Assembly (NCBI GenBank): GCA_020632795.1
Contig: JACKEV010000007.1
Span: 558,001 to 622,000 of the forward strand
Length of the DNA stretch: 64,000 nucleotides
Reading direction: 5' to 3'
Source: Alphaproteobacteria bacterium
GTDB lineage: Bacteria; Myxococcota_A; UBA796; CAJQPC01
Shown: positions 32,996 through 43,088 of the stretch, piece by piece
Layout: each line of letters begins with the position of its first letter
Position numbering within the stretch: position 1 is the stretch's first letter
The notes under the pieces: generated by a model
What the model was told of the DNA's origin: nothing
The model's database searches: none
The model's input: the letters and a program-made list of their open reading frames with translations, nothing else
Made by a program: the position numbers and the translations under genes

Positions 32996-34143
32996 GAGCA
33001 GGTGTGACGCGCGCGCTCCACCGGCGCGCCGTCCTCGAGCCCCCAGATGACCCAGCTCGTCTGGCCGAGGCCCACGAGCAGGGAGAGCTGGCCCTTGGCA
33101 GCGACGTCCACCAGGCCCTGGATGTGGGCGCGCGGCGGGGGCTGGTCGGGGCCCTGGCCGTGGTGGACCTCCAGCAGGTAGGGCTCCAGCGTGCCGCCAG
33201 CCAGGTAGCCGACGACGCTGTAGCCGGGGCGCCCGGTGGGCTCGGCCTCGGCCCACAGCTCGAAGACCAGCTCCTCGCGGCGGTCCTTGTCCAGGTCGAT
33301 CCACACGGCCTGTTGGACCTTGGGGTCGGGGATGCCGGTGATGGTGGAGATGGTGCGCAGGTGGTCGTCCCGGGGCTCGACCGGCGTGACGATGCGGCCC
33401 AGGTCGATGCGGGAGACCGCGCTCAGGGTCTCGTCGATGCGCAGGCCGGGGTTGCAGCCCTGGGGCGCGCCGCGCCCGACCAGCACGAGGGTGCGCTCCT
33501 CGACCACCCGGCTGTGCAGGGGGATGAGCGGCACCATGTGGTGGTGGCCGTCGCAGGTGGTGGACACGACCCCGGCGCTGGCGCAGTAGAGCGGCGCGCC
33601 GTCGGGCCCGAGCTGGACGCGCACGTCGGCGGCCAGGGCGCTGGGGGCGGGGGCGGGGCCCAGCCGGTTGAACCGGTGCCCGCCGACCACCGGGCCGGAG
33701 ACCACGTAGCGCTCGCCCACGTTGGCCTGGACCAGCGCCCCCGCGCTGTCGGCGACCAGCACGAGCCAGGGGCTCTCCGCCTCGATCGACGGCGCGACCT
33801 TGACCTGCAGGCACACCGCCGTGCGGTCGCCGTTCTGGCACCACCGCATCATCACGGGCACCGAGGTGCCCTGCCAGGTGGCGCTGTCGGGGGTGTCGAT
33901 GCGCATGATGTTGCCGAGCTGGTCGCGCCAGGCGCCCTCCAGCAGCGCGGCCCGCTCCCCGTCCAGCGCGCTGCCCACCGACCCCCCGGAGGCCGTCGGC
34001 GAGGGCAGCGCCTGGGGCGGCGGGGTCACCGGGCGCTCGCCAGGGGGGACCCCGGCGGGGCCATCCGACCACCCCGGATCCGGTGGGGGAGGCTTCTTGC
34101 AGCCGAACAGGAGCAGCAGGCTCAGCAGGCAGAGGGTGCGCAT
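32992..34143 (-). CDS. Lipoprotein with Pro-rich linker, unknown function
   Basis: 383 residues. Signal peptide LLSLLLLFGC (lipobox FGC) is followed by a Lys/Pro linker (KKPPPPDPGW) and a Pro/Gly-rich stretch to about residue 65, then a mostly beta domain containing paired Cys (CQNGDRTAVC; CASAGVVSTTC) and an FG-GAP-like element IDLDKDRREELVFELW near residue 280 that could bind calcium. Family not recognised. First gene of a translationally coupled pair with the 32336-32995 lipoprotein. A TAGAAT box sits 7 nt before its ATG with no Shine-Dalgarno. Confidence 0.68.
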   Translation of the reverse strand: MRTLCLLSLLLLFGCKKPPPPDPGWSDGPAGVPPGERPVTPPPQALPSPTASGGSVGSALDGERAALLEGAWRDQLGNIMRIDTPDSATWQGTSVPVMMRWCQNGDRTAVCLQVKVAPSIEAESPWLVLVADSAGALVQANVGERYVVSGPVVGGHRFNRLGPAPAPSALAADVRVQLGPDGAPLYCASAGVVSTTCDGHHHMVPLIPLHSRVVEERTLVLVGRGAPQGCNPGLRIDETLSAVSRIDLGRIVTPVEPRDDHLRTISTITGIPDPKVQQAVWIDLDKDRREELVFELWAEAEPTGRPGYSVVGYLAGGTLEPYLLEVHHGQGPDQPPPRAHIQGLVDVAAKGQLSLLVGLGQTSWVIWGLEDGAPVERARHTCS

Positions 34144-34150
34144 CGAGGAG

Positions 34151-34156
34151 ATTCTA
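34151..34156 (-). promoter_or_regulatory. -10 element (TAGAAT) of the lipoprotein operon, leaderless type
   Basis: TAGAAT at 34156-34151 on the minus strand, then CTCCTCG (7 nt) and ATG at 34143. The region upstream of the ATG has no purine-rich ribosome binding site. Confidence 0.4.
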
Positions 34157-34231
34157 ACCCCAACGCGCCGCGCCGGGGGGCCGCAGGACCTGACGGGGGT
34201 TAGGACCAGGGCTCAAGTCCCTGGGAGATCC

Positions 34232-36385
<2,154 letters not shown>

Positions 36386-36396
36386 CCGGGGTGCGT

Positions 36397-36437
36397 CCCG
36401 TCAGCTCTGCCGGCGTCTCCGCTGGCGGCGTGACGGG
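36397..36437 (+). terminator. Hairpin after the prolyl oligopeptidase gene
   Basis: Outer stem CCCGTCA/TGACGGG (36397-36403 with 36431-36437) encloses an inner stem GCCGGCG/CGCTGGC with loop TCTC. No U tract follows (GAAGAAATAG), so it may act as a transcript 3'-end or a weak terminator. Confidence 0.5.
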
Positions 36438-36514
36438 GAAGAAATAGGAGCGTCACCCCCACGCTCGGCGCTTCGTGCATAGCTTGGGGACAGCACCCTG
36501 ACCGGAGCGCATCG

Positions 36515-37594
36515 ATGGGCATCCGCGCGTGGCACCTCGTCGTCCTCGGCCTCGTCGGCTGCGCCGGGGACCGCGCGCCCAAGGGCTACGCCACCGCAGA
36601 GGCCGCTGTGGGCGCCCTGCGCATGGAGGTCACCGCCGTCGGCGCGCTCCAGCCGATGGAGTCGGTGGACATCGGCTCGGACCTCACCGGGCAGGTGAGC
36701 GAGGTGCTGGTGGACACCAACCAGCAGGTCACCGCGGGTGCGGTGCTCGCCCGCATCGACCCCAAGCCCTTCGAGATCGCCGTAATGGAGGCCAAGGGCG
36801 CGGTCGCCAGCGCCCGGGCCGCCATCGCGCAGGCCGAGGCCAACCTCGCCAAGGCCCAGGAGGATCTGGACCGCACCGAGCGCCTGTACGCCGCCGGGGT
36901 GTCCACCGAGGCCGACCGCTCCAGCGCCCGCACCCAGGCCCAGGTCGCCGCCGCCTCCCTGGCCTCGGCCCGCGCCGCCATGACCCAGGCCCTCGGCACC
37001 CAGGAGCGCGCCCGGGAGGCCCTCGATGACACCGTCATCACCAGCCCCATCGACGGCGTCGTGCTCCAGCGGCAGGTGGACCCGGGGCAGACCGTGGTCT
37101 CCGCGATGACCGCGACCACCCTGTTCGTGGTCGCCTCGGACCTGAGCCGCATGAAGGCCGAGGTGGACATCGACGAGGCGGACGTCGCCCGGGTCCAGCC
37201 CGGCCAGCGGGCGATGTTCACGGTGTCCGCCTGGCCGGAGCGACGCTTCGAGGCCGAGGTCGCGCAGGTGGACCTCTCCCCGGACCCCACCTCGGCGGTG
37301 GTGGTCTACGTGGCCGAGCTGCACCTCGACAACCCCGAGGGCGCGCTGCGGCCCGGCATGACGGTCACCGCCACCATCGAGACCGGGCGGCTGGACGACG
37401 TGGTGCTGGTGCCGGCCGCCGCGCTGCGCTTCACCCCCGACGACGCGGCCAGCGCCGAGGGCGCCCGCGTCTGGACCCTGGAGGCCGAGCGCCCGGTGGC
37501 CCACCCGGTCGAGCTGCTGGGCACCGACGGCATGATGAGCGCCGTCGAGGGGGTCGAGGCGGGCACGGCGGTCATCACGGGCCGAGGCGGATGA
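36515..37594 (+). CDS. MacA-type periplasmic adaptor (membrane fusion) lipoprotein
   Basis: 359 residues. Signal peptide with lipobox LVGC16. The HlyD/MacA plan is clear: a barrel-lipoyl half motif (ESVDIGSDLTGQVSEVLVDT, then AGAVLARIDPKPF), a long helical hairpin about 90-165 (Ala/Glu-rich), the second lipoyl half DTVITSPIDGVVLQRQVDPG and beta-barrel (LRPGMTVTATI). It links an inner-membrane ABC transporter to an outer-membrane channel. The stop overlaps the start of the ATPase gene (ATGA). No TolC-like gene is in the window. Confidence 0.9.
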   Translation: MGIRAWHLVVLGLVGCAGDRAPKGYATAEAAVGALRMEVTAVGALQPMESVDIGSDLTGQVSEVLVDTNQQVTAGAVLARIDPKPFEIAVMEAKGAVASARAAIAQAEANLAKAQEDLDRTERLYAAGVSTEADRSSARTQAQVAAASLASARAAMTQALGTQERAREALDDTVITSPIDGVVLQRQVDPGQTVVSAMTATTLFVVASDLSRMKAEVDIDEADVARVQPGQRAMFTVSAWPERRFEAEVAQVDLSPDPTSAVVVYVAELHLDNPEGALRPGMTVTATIETGRLDDVVLVPAAALRFTPDDAASAEGARVWTLEAERPVAHPVELLGTDGMMSAVEGVEAGTAVITGRGG

Positions 37595-38298
37595 GCGCGG
37601 CGCCGCCCCTCATCCAGGCCCGGGGTCTGGTGCGGATCTACGGGATGGGGGACGCCGAGGTGCGGGCCCTCGACGGCGCGGACCTGGACGTGGCGCGGGG
37701 CAGCTTCGTCACGCTGATGGGGCCCTCGGGCTCGGGCAAGTCGACGATGCTCAACAGCCTGGGCTGCCTGGACGTGCCGACGGCGGGCTCCTACCGCCTG
37801 GAGGGGCGGGAGATGGTCGGCCTGGACAAGAAGCAGCGGGCCCTGGTGCGCCGGGAGAAGCTGGGCTTCGTCTTCCAGGGCTACAACCTGCTGGAGCGCA
37901 GCACCGCGGTGGAGAACGTCGAGCTGCCGCTCATCTACCGGGGCGTGGGCGCGAAGGAGCGCCGGGCGCGGGCGCTGGAGGCGCTGGCGCAGGTGGGCCT
38001 GGCCGATCGGGCCGAGCACCTGCCCAGCGAGCTGTCCGGCGGGCAGCAGCAGCGGGTGGCCATCGCGCGCGCCCTGGTCTCCGACCCCGAGGTGCTGCTC
38101 GCCGACGAGCCCACCGGCAACCTCGACACGAAGATGTCCCACGACGTCATGCGGCTCTTGCGGCGGCTCAACCAGGAGCGCGGGCTCACGATAGTGATGG
38201 TCAGCCACGAGCCCGAGATGGCCACCTACACCGATCGCGTCGTGCACTTCCGCGACGGCCGGGTGGAGCGCGAGGAGCGCCCGGAGCCGTCCCTGTGA
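37591..38298 (+). CDS. MacB-type ABC transporter ATP-binding subunit
   Basis: 235 residues. Walker A GPSGSGKST, signature LSGGQQQR, Walker B VLLADEPTGNLD and H-switch VSHEPEM are intact, and the family-typical LNSLGCLDVPT and VFQGYNLLERSTAVENVELP are present, placing it in the LolD/MacB group. It powers a mechanotransmission-type transporter rather than classic transmembrane import. ATG in ATGA overlap with the adaptor; its stop overlaps the GTG of the permease gene (GTGA). In E. coli MacB ATPase and permease are fused; here they are separate. Confidence 0.93.
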   Translation: MSAAPPLIQARGLVRIYGMGDAEVRALDGADLDVARGSFVTLMGPSGSGKSTMLNSLGCLDVPTAGSYRLEGREMVGLDKKQRALVRREKLGFVFQGYNLLERSTAVENVELPLIYRGVGAKERRARALEALAQVGLADRAEHLPSELSGGQQQRVAIARALVSDPEVLLADEPTGNLDTKMSHDVMRLLRRLNQERGLTIVMVSHEPEMATYTDRVVHFRDGRVEREERPEPSL

Positions 38299-39500
38299 TC
38301 CGCAACGCCGTCCGCATCGCCCTCACCGAGATCGGGCGCAACCTCACCCGCTCGCTGCTCACCGCGCTGGGCATCATGATCGGCGTCGCGGCGGTCATCG
38401 CGATGGTGGGGCTGGGGCAGGGCACCACCGCGTCGATCGAGGCCGACCTGGCCAGCATGGGCAACAACCTGCTCATCCTGTCGCCGGGCAGCGGCCACGG
38501 CCCCGCCGCGCGCACCCCGGCGCCTCCGTTCACGGCCCGGGACGCCGAGGTCATCGCCCAGCAGGTGCCCCAGGTGCTGGCCATTGCGCCCACCGTCAAC
38601 GCCTCGGCCACCCTGGTGTTCGGCGGCGAGGAGGTCGACTCGGTGGTGTACGGCTCCACCCGGGCGTGGTTCCAGGTCATGAACCGGGAGCTGGCCGAGG
38701 GGCGGCTGCCCACCCTGGGTGAGGAGCGCGCGGGGGCCGCGGTGTGCGTGCTGGGCGAGACGGTGCGGTCGACCCTGTTCGGCGGGGAGTCGGCGGTGGG
38801 CGCCGAGCTGCGGGTGGGCAAGATGAGCTGCCGCGTCATCGGCCTGGCCCGAGCCAAGGGCGCGAACACGATGGGCATGGACCAGGACGACTTCGTCTTC
38901 ACCCCGATGGCCACCGTGCAGCGGCGGCTGCTGGGCACCACCGACGTCTCGGTGATCTACCTCTCCGTCGATCATCCCGATCACATCGACGTCGTGAAGG
39001 AGGAGGCCACCGCGTTGATGCGCCAGCGGCGCCACATCGCGGCGAACAGCACCGACAACTTCACCGTGCGGGATACCCGGGAGCTGGCCCAGATGGTCAC
39101 CGGCATCACCACGGTGCTGACGGCCTTCCTGGGGGCGGTCGCCGGGGTGAGCCTGCTGGTCGGGGGCATCGGGATCATGAACATCATGCTGGTGTCGGTG
39201 ACCGAGCGCACCCGGGAGATCGGCATCCGCATGGCGGTGGGGGCCCTGGAGCGGGACGTGCTGACCCAGTTCCTGGTGGAGGCCGGCATGCTGGCGGCGA
39301 TGGGCGGGGTGGTCGGCGTCGCGGTGGGGCTGCTGGGGGCCTGGATCGGCGCCCGCGCGCTGGGGGTGCCCTTCGTGTTCAACCTGCCCGTGACCCTGGG
39401 GGCGGTGGGCTTCTCGGCGCTGGTGGGGGTGGTGTTCGGGTGGTACCCGGCGCGCCGGGCGGCGCGGATGGAGCCGATCGACGCGCTGCGGCACACCTGA
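38295..39500 (+). CDS. MacB/FtsX-type ABC transporter permease subunit
   Basis: 401 residues, GTG start. One N-terminal helix (LTRSLLTALGIMIGVAAVIAM), a periplasmic MacB_PCD domain about 50-265, then three FtsX helices; the conserved loop GGIGIMNIMLVSVTERTREI is present, and the end has WYPARRAARMEPIDALR. With the two upstream genes it forms a tripartite efflux or lipoprotein/peptide export pump. Its last two codons and stop (CAC ACC TGA) are part of the left 20-bp direct repeat flanking the next two genes, so an insertion happened at its 3' end without truncating it. Confidence 0.93.
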   Translation: MIRNAVRIALTEIGRNLTRSLLTALGIMIGVAAVIAMVGLGQGTTASIEADLASMGNNLLILSPGSGHGPAARTPAPPFTARDAEVIAQQVPQVLAIAPTVNASATLVFGGEEVDSVVYGSTRAWFQVMNRELAEGRLPTLGEERAGAAVCVLGETVRSTLFGGESAVGAELRVGKMSCRVIGLARAKGANTMGMDQDDFVFTPMATVQRRLLGTTDVSVIYLSVDHPDHIDVVKEEATALMRQRRHIAANSTDNFTVRDTRELAQMVTGITTVLTAFLGAVAGVSLLVGGIGIMNIMLVSVTERTREIGIRMAVGALERDVLTQFLVEAGMLAAMGGVVGVAVGLLGAWIGARALGVPFVFNLPVTLGAVGFSALVGVVFGWYPARRAARMEPIDALRHT

Positions 39501-39511
39501 GGGGCGGTGCC
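39492..39511 (+). repeat. Left 20-bp direct repeat of the inserted cassette
   Basis: CACACCTGAGGGGCGGTGCC, identical to 41675-41694. It includes the stop codon of the permease gene. Neighbouring bases differ on both sides, so the match is exactly 20 bp. Confidence 0.9.
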
Positions 39512-39576
39512 CGTTCGTGACATGCCCTGGCTCGACGGTTACTCGGTCGGACCGCTCCGAGGACCAGGATCCCGCC

Positions 39577-40707
39577 ATGATGACCCTTCGGATGGAGAAC
39601 TTCCGCGTCCTCAGGAAGGTCGACTGGGACCCGGAGGGCGTGTCCCTGCTCACCGGTCCGAACGGCTCTGGCAAGACGACCATGCTCGACGCTCTGGAGT
39701 TCCTCAGGGGGCTCTTCCTGTACGGCCATGAGAGCGGGTTCAGCGCGGTCGGAGGCAGCTACTTCCGCCGCCTGGGCACCCCGCCAGAGGAGCCCGTTTC
39801 CTTCGAGGTCGAGGTCGGCGCGGTGCGCTGGGTGCTGCGCTTCCCGATGTCGATGACGGGCCTCCGGGGCCAGTATGGCGAGGAGCTGTACCACGGCGAA
39901 CAGCGCGTCCTCCGGGCGGGGGTGTTCGAAGAGGGCTGGACGCTCCACCTCGACGGTGAGGAACAGCGCCTGCAGGTGGATGAGCGCCGCTGCTGCGCGA
40001 AGGTCCTCTGGGACATGGGGCGGGCCCCTTGGATGAAGCCTCTGGTCAGCGCGCTGGGGGACATGCAGATCCATCACGTCTACGACCTGGAGCAGGTCCG
40101 CCAGCATCAGGCTGCTGCAGGCATCAGCACCCTGCACGGCACCGGCCGGAACCTGTGGAGCGTGCTGTCCACCTGGAGTCAGGCCCGCATCCGGTATGGG
40201 GGTCGGTATCAGTGGGTGATGGCCGAAGCGAGGCGTGCGTTCCCTGACATCTTCGGCACGCTGGAGTTCGATCGCGGGCTGCCCTATCTGTTCGGCCCGA
40301 ACGCTTCGGACCCGGCCGACGGCCTGCCGCCGAGCCGGGCTGCGGATGGGCTGCTCACCGGCCTGCTGCACCTCACCGCCATCGCGGGCGTGCAGGACGG
40401 CGCGGTGCTGGCCTTCGATGAGGTCGAGAACCAGCTCCATCCCCACGCCATCCACTCGATCCTGCGGGCGATGCGGGCGCAGGCCGAGGCGCGAGACCTG
40501 ACGATCATCCTGACGACGCACGCGCCGGTCGTCCTGAACATGTTCAAGGGTCAGGAGGACCGGATCTTCGTGCTTCAGCAGCCCTCCGAGGGGCCGCTGC
40601 CCCGTCCGCTGGATGAGCTGCACGACCCGGACTGGCTGGCGTACTTCGTCCTGGGGGACCTCTACGAGCGTCTGGAGTTCGGGGCGCCCCGGAGCCAGGA
40701 GGGATGA
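39577..40707 (+). CDS. AAA_21/OLD-like ATPase of the inserted cassette
   Basis: 376 residues from the ATG at 39577. Walker A is G27-P-N-G-S-G-K-T34 directly after the N-terminal strand MMTLRMENFRVLRKVDW, the form used by SMC/RecF-like AAA_15 and AAA_21 ATPases. Walker B is LAFDE with D281-E282 followed by VENQLHP, and TTHAP (H315) is the switch His. No coiled-coil insertion is long enough for SMC. Similar stand-alone ATPases act as sensors in OLD, Gabija-, PARIS- and retron-linked defence systems. A GTGACA box at 39517-39522 could be a -35. The stop overlaps the next start by 4 bp (ATGA), so the two products are probably made in fixed ratio. Confidence 0.85.
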   Translation: MMTLRMENFRVLRKVDWDPEGVSLLTGPNGSGKTTMLDALEFLRGLFLYGHESGFSAVGGSYFRRLGTPPEEPVSFEVEVGAVRWVLRFPMSMTGLRGQYGEELYHGEQRVLRAGVFEEGWTLHLDGEEQRLQVDERRCCAKVLWDMGRAPWMKPLVSALGDMQIHHVYDLEQVRQHQAAAGISTLHGTGRNLWSVLSTWSQARIRYGGRYQWVMAEARRAFPDIFGTLEFDRGLPYLFGPNASDPADGLPPSRAADGLLTGLLHLTAIAGVQDGAVLAFDEVENQLHPHAIHSILRAMRAQAEARDLTIILTTHAPVVLNMFKGQEDRIFVLQQPSEGPLPRPLDELHDPDWLAYFVLGDLYERLEFGAPRSQEG

Positions 40708-41666
40708 GGGTCGCGCTGTTCGTGACCGGAGACATGGAGTCGGAGGGGCTGGCGATGGCCTTGGGGCGGCTGTTCCGAGGGCACACGTTCCAGCCGATCC
40801 CGTACCGCCCGGACAAGGCGCCCTTCGACGGATTCACCGGCAGCCGGCTTCCGGTGGCAGGGGCCTCCGCCGGGGTCCGCAGCCAGGTGGACGAGCTGGT
40901 CCGCCGCGCGGCCGGCGTGGTGAAGGGAAGGCGCGGTGAAGGGCCCCCCGACCTGCTGCTCCTCCTGGATGACCTGGAGCTGGCCAACGCGGATCAGCCC
41001 GACGTGGCCGTGGCCGAGTTCCGCGACGGGGTTCAGCGGTTCCTGGGCGAGCTGGGCCCTGGCAACCGGGAGCGCACCGCGGCGGCGCTTCGCCAGAGGG
41101 TCTCCCTCCACTTCGCGGCGCCGATGATCGAGTCCTGGCTCTTTGCGGACCCGGGCGGCCTCGTGCGCGCGGGTGTCCCCGCGACCCAAGCGCTTCCTGT
41201 GTTGCCTTGCGCATCCCGCTACGAGGAGTTCCTGACCCAGGACCCCACCTACCTGGGTGACGACTGTGCGGCGTGCGAGGGTTGGGCCGGTCTGATGCAG
41301 AAGACGCGCATCACCAGGAGCAAGCGAAGGGCCCATCAGCCTCTGTGGTGCGGCAACGACCGGGGCGACAACCCGCGCCACCCCAAGCGATACCTGGCCT
41401 GGCTCTGCCGGGACCGGGCCGCGAAGAGGTGCAGCCGCTATCAGGAGGTCTCCGGAAGGGAGGGGGAGCCGTCCGGCGCGACCGCACTGGCTGGCCTGCA
41501 GTGGGGCGACCTGCTGGCCAACACCCACGAGATGCCGTTCCTCAACGCGATGATCGAGGATCTGGCGCATGGCCTCGGCGAGGCAAGCCCGCTCCCTGAG
41601 TCGGCGCCCCTCGCTCCTCAGACACGGCGCAAGGACAGGGCCCCGGCCGTTCTTCGGAATCTCTGA
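40704..41666 (+). CDS. TOPRIM-like protein resembling DUF4276, partner of the ATPase
   Basis: 320 residues. The fold cues are a first strand with acidic residue (VALFVTGDMESEG, E12/E14), a second strand LLLLLDDLE with D89-D90-x-E92, and IESWLFADP with E143, the pattern of TOPRIM-like DUF4276 proteins; a basic block HQPLWCGNDRGDNPRHPKRY (211-230) and a Cys pair C188/C191 follow. TOPRIM domains coordinate Mg2+ and cut or rejoin nucleic acid. Family assignment is from motif shape only and is less certain than for the ATPase. DUF4276 and other TOPRIM proteins often pair with AAA_21 ATPases, as in PARIS (AriA/AriB). The predicted role is an effector nuclease released or triggered by the ATPase. 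Confidence 0.6.
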   Translation: MRVALFVTGDMESEGLAMALGRLFRGHTFQPIPYRPDKAPFDGFTGSRLPVAGASAGVRSQVDELVRRAAGVVKGRRGEGPPDLLLLLDDLELANADQPDVAVAEFRDGVQRFLGELGPGNRERTAAALRQRVSLHFAAPMIESWLFADPGGLVRAGVPATQALPVLPCASRYEEFLTQDPTYLGDDCAACEGWAGLMQKTRITRSKRRAHQPLWCGNDRGDNPRHPKRYLAWLCRDRAAKRCSRYQEVSGREGEPSGATALAGLQWGDLLANTHEMPFLNAMIEDLAHGLGEASPLPESAPLAPQTRRKDRAPAVLRNL

Positions 41667-41674
41667 CGCCCGTA

Positions 41675-41694
41675 CACACCTGAGGGGCGGTGCC
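41675..41694 (+). repeat. Right 20-bp direct repeat of the inserted cassette
   Basis: Identical to 39492-39511; begins 8 bp after the TOPRIM-like gene's stop codon and ends 12 bp before the -35 of the Fur-controlled promoter. Confidence 0.9.
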
Positions 41695-41706
41695 TCACTT
41701 CGGCGC

Positions 41707-41735
41707 TTGATGATGATAATGAAATTCATTATCAT
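41707..41735 (+). promoter_or_regulatory. Fur box overlapping a sigma70 promoter
   Basis: A 23-bp perfect inverted repeat, ATGATAATGAA-A-TTCATTATCAT (41713-41735), contains a 19-bp sequence (41715-41733) matching the Fur box consensus at 17 of 19 positions. TTGATG (41707-41712) and TATCAT (41730-41735) form a promoter with a 17-bp spacer, so Fur would cover the -10 and spacer. It is the most AT-rich stretch around and leads into the CopD-like gene at 41762. Confidence 0.85.
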
Positions 41736-41761
41736 TGTCTCCCTGAAGAGGCGTCGGCACC

Positions 41762-42244
41762 ATGAGCGAATACCTGATGATCCGATGGGTCCATGTCATC
41801 GCGGCGACCGCGTGGTTCGGCGAGGTGGTCACCATCAACTTCGTCCTGATCCCCGCCCTCGTGCGGCTCCCCCGGCCGGAGGCCACCCGCTTCCTCGCGG
41901 CGGTGTTCCCCATCGTCTTCCGGCTCGCCTCGGTGCTCTCGGCGGTCGCGGTGCTCTCGGGCGCCACCCTGGCCTGGCAGCGCTACGGGGCCACGCCGGA
42001 GGTCCTCTGGACCACGACCTACGGCCGCCTGTTCTCGGTCGGGGCGACGCTGGGTCTGCTGCTCACCGGGTTCCACTTCGTCCTGGAGCCGCGGCTGGAC
42101 AGCATGATCTGCACCGCCGCCGCGAAGGGGGACCTGGAGCTGTCCGACAAGGTCATCCGGCTTTTGTGCGTCGTGCCCCGGGTGGGGCTGGTGGTGATCG
42201 GCGGGGTGCTCCTGATGATGATGATCGGAGCGCGGGGCATGTAG
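41762..42244 (+). CDS. CopD-like four-helix membrane protein under Fur-type control
   Basis: 160 residues with four hydrophobic helices. The start MSEYLMIRWVHVIAATAWFGEVVTINFVLIP has the His in helix 1 (WVHVIA) seen in CopD/DUF2269/YtoI-like heme- or metal-linked membrane proteins, and a second helix pair with SGATLAWQRYG and GFHFVLEPRLD. CopD-family proteins are tied to copper uptake, and related four-helix proteins bind heme. The Fur box and promoter just upstream predict induction when iron is scarce, which favours a role in iron, heme or metal homeostasis. Before the cassette inserted, this gene lay directly after the MacAB-type operon. Confidence 0.68.
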   Translation: MSEYLMIRWVHVIAATAWFGEVVTINFVLIPALVRLPRPEATRFLAAVFPIVFRLASVLSAVAVLSGATLAWQRYGATPEVLWTTTYGRLFSVGATLGLLLTGFHFVLEPRLDSMICTAAAKGDLELSDKVIRLLCVVPRVGLVVIGGVLLMMMIGARGM

Positions 42245-42320
42245 TCGTGTCCGGTTTCGTGTCCTGTCGCCCGGCCCCAGCGTGAGGTGTACTGCCCCCG
42301 AACCAACAACGGGGGAACCC

Positions 42321-43088
42321 ATGAACCTGACCATCGTGACCTGGAACATCCTCGCGCAGGCCTATGCCCGGCCGGAGCGCTACCGCGGCGTCGCGCCCGA
42401 CGCCCTGGACCCGAGCCGCCGCCGCGCCCGGATCCTGGAGACCGTCCGCAACCTCGACGCCGACCTGCTGCTGCTCCAGGAGGTCGAGCCCGACGCCTTC
42501 GAGGCCATCGGCGCGGCCCTGCCCGGCCACCGCGGCCGCTACGAAGCCCGCCGGGGCAAGCCCGACGGGCTGGCCGTCTTCCACCGCCCCGCGCGGCTCA
42601 CCCTGCGGCGCGCCGAGCCCCTGCACTACGCCGCCGTCGACCCGGGGCGGGACCACCTCGCCCTGCTGTGCGCCTTTGAGGTCGACGGGCGGCCCTTGAG
42701 CGTCGCCAACACCCACCTGCGCTGGCAGCCGGAGGGCACCCCGCTGGAGACCCATCAGGGCGTGCTCCAGATGAAGGAGCTGCTGGCCCGCCTCCAGGGG
42801 ATGCCCGCGCCCTGGATCCTGGGGGGCGACCTCAACGCCATCTCCCAGGGCCCGGTCGTGGAGACCGCGATGGCGGCGGGTCTGCGCCTGTCGGCGCGCA
42901 GCCTGCGGCCCTGGGACACCGCGCTCATCAACGGCAACCGGCGCAAGCTGGACTACCTCCTGTACAATCCCGAGCAGCTCCGGCCGAGCCCCCGGCCGCT
43001 GCCGGGCCTGAGCCGCCACCACCCCATCCCCACTGCGGAGCACCCCTCCGACCACCTGCCCCTGTACGTGGAGTTTGATTGGCGCTGA
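42321..43088 (+). CDS. Endonuclease/exonuclease/phosphatase (EEP) family hydrolase
   Basis: 255 residues from the ATG at 42321 (CGGGGG upstream). The four EEP elements are visible: VTWNI with Asn, LLQEVE with the metal-binding Glu, GGDLNAIS with the catalytic Asp-x-Asn, and SDHLPLY at the end with the catalytic Asp-His. NTHLRWQP is the second His-containing motif. Members hydrolyse phosphodiester or phosphomonoester bonds in nucleic acids, phospholipids or 2',5'-linked substrates; a deadenylase/CCR4-like shape (WNILAQAYARPERY) fits the start of this protein. No signal peptide, so cytoplasmic. It overlaps the next gene by 10 bp if that gene's TTG start is used. Confidence 0.87.
   Translation: MNLTIVTWNILAQAYARPERYRGVAPDALDPSRRRARILETVRNLDADLLLLQEVEPDAFEAIGAALPGHRGRYEARRGKPDGLAVFHRPARLTLRRAEPLHYAAVDPGRDHLALLCAFEVDGRPLSVANTHLRWQPEGTPLETHQGVLQMKELLARLQGMPAPWILGGDLNAISQGPVVETAMAAGLRLSARSLRPWDTALINGNRRKLDYLLYNPEQLRPSPRPLPGLSRHHPIPTAEHPSDHLPLYVEFDWR

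Larger units (their letters stand above)
39492..41694 (+). mobile_element. Two-gene defence-like cassette inserted at the 3' end of the permease gene
   Basis: Two exact 20-bp direct repeats (39492-39511 and 41675-41694) frame an AAA ATPase gene and a TOPRIM-like gene. The left copy preserves the end of the permease gene, as at attachment sites where the integrating element restores its target gene. One repeat plus the insert is 2183 bp. I see no integrase, transposase or terminal inverted repeat, so it may be a passenger mobilised in trans or a remnant. Third codon positions look less GC-saturated than in flanking genes, supporting a foreign origin. Excision would leave the permease stop followed directly by the Fur-controlled promoter at 41707. 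Confidence 0.75.

Noticed and set aside
39512..41674. Terminal inverted repeats or a hidden transposase in the cassette
   Set aside because: The inner ends do not pair, and the only two frames with structure are the ATPase and TOPRIM-like genes.
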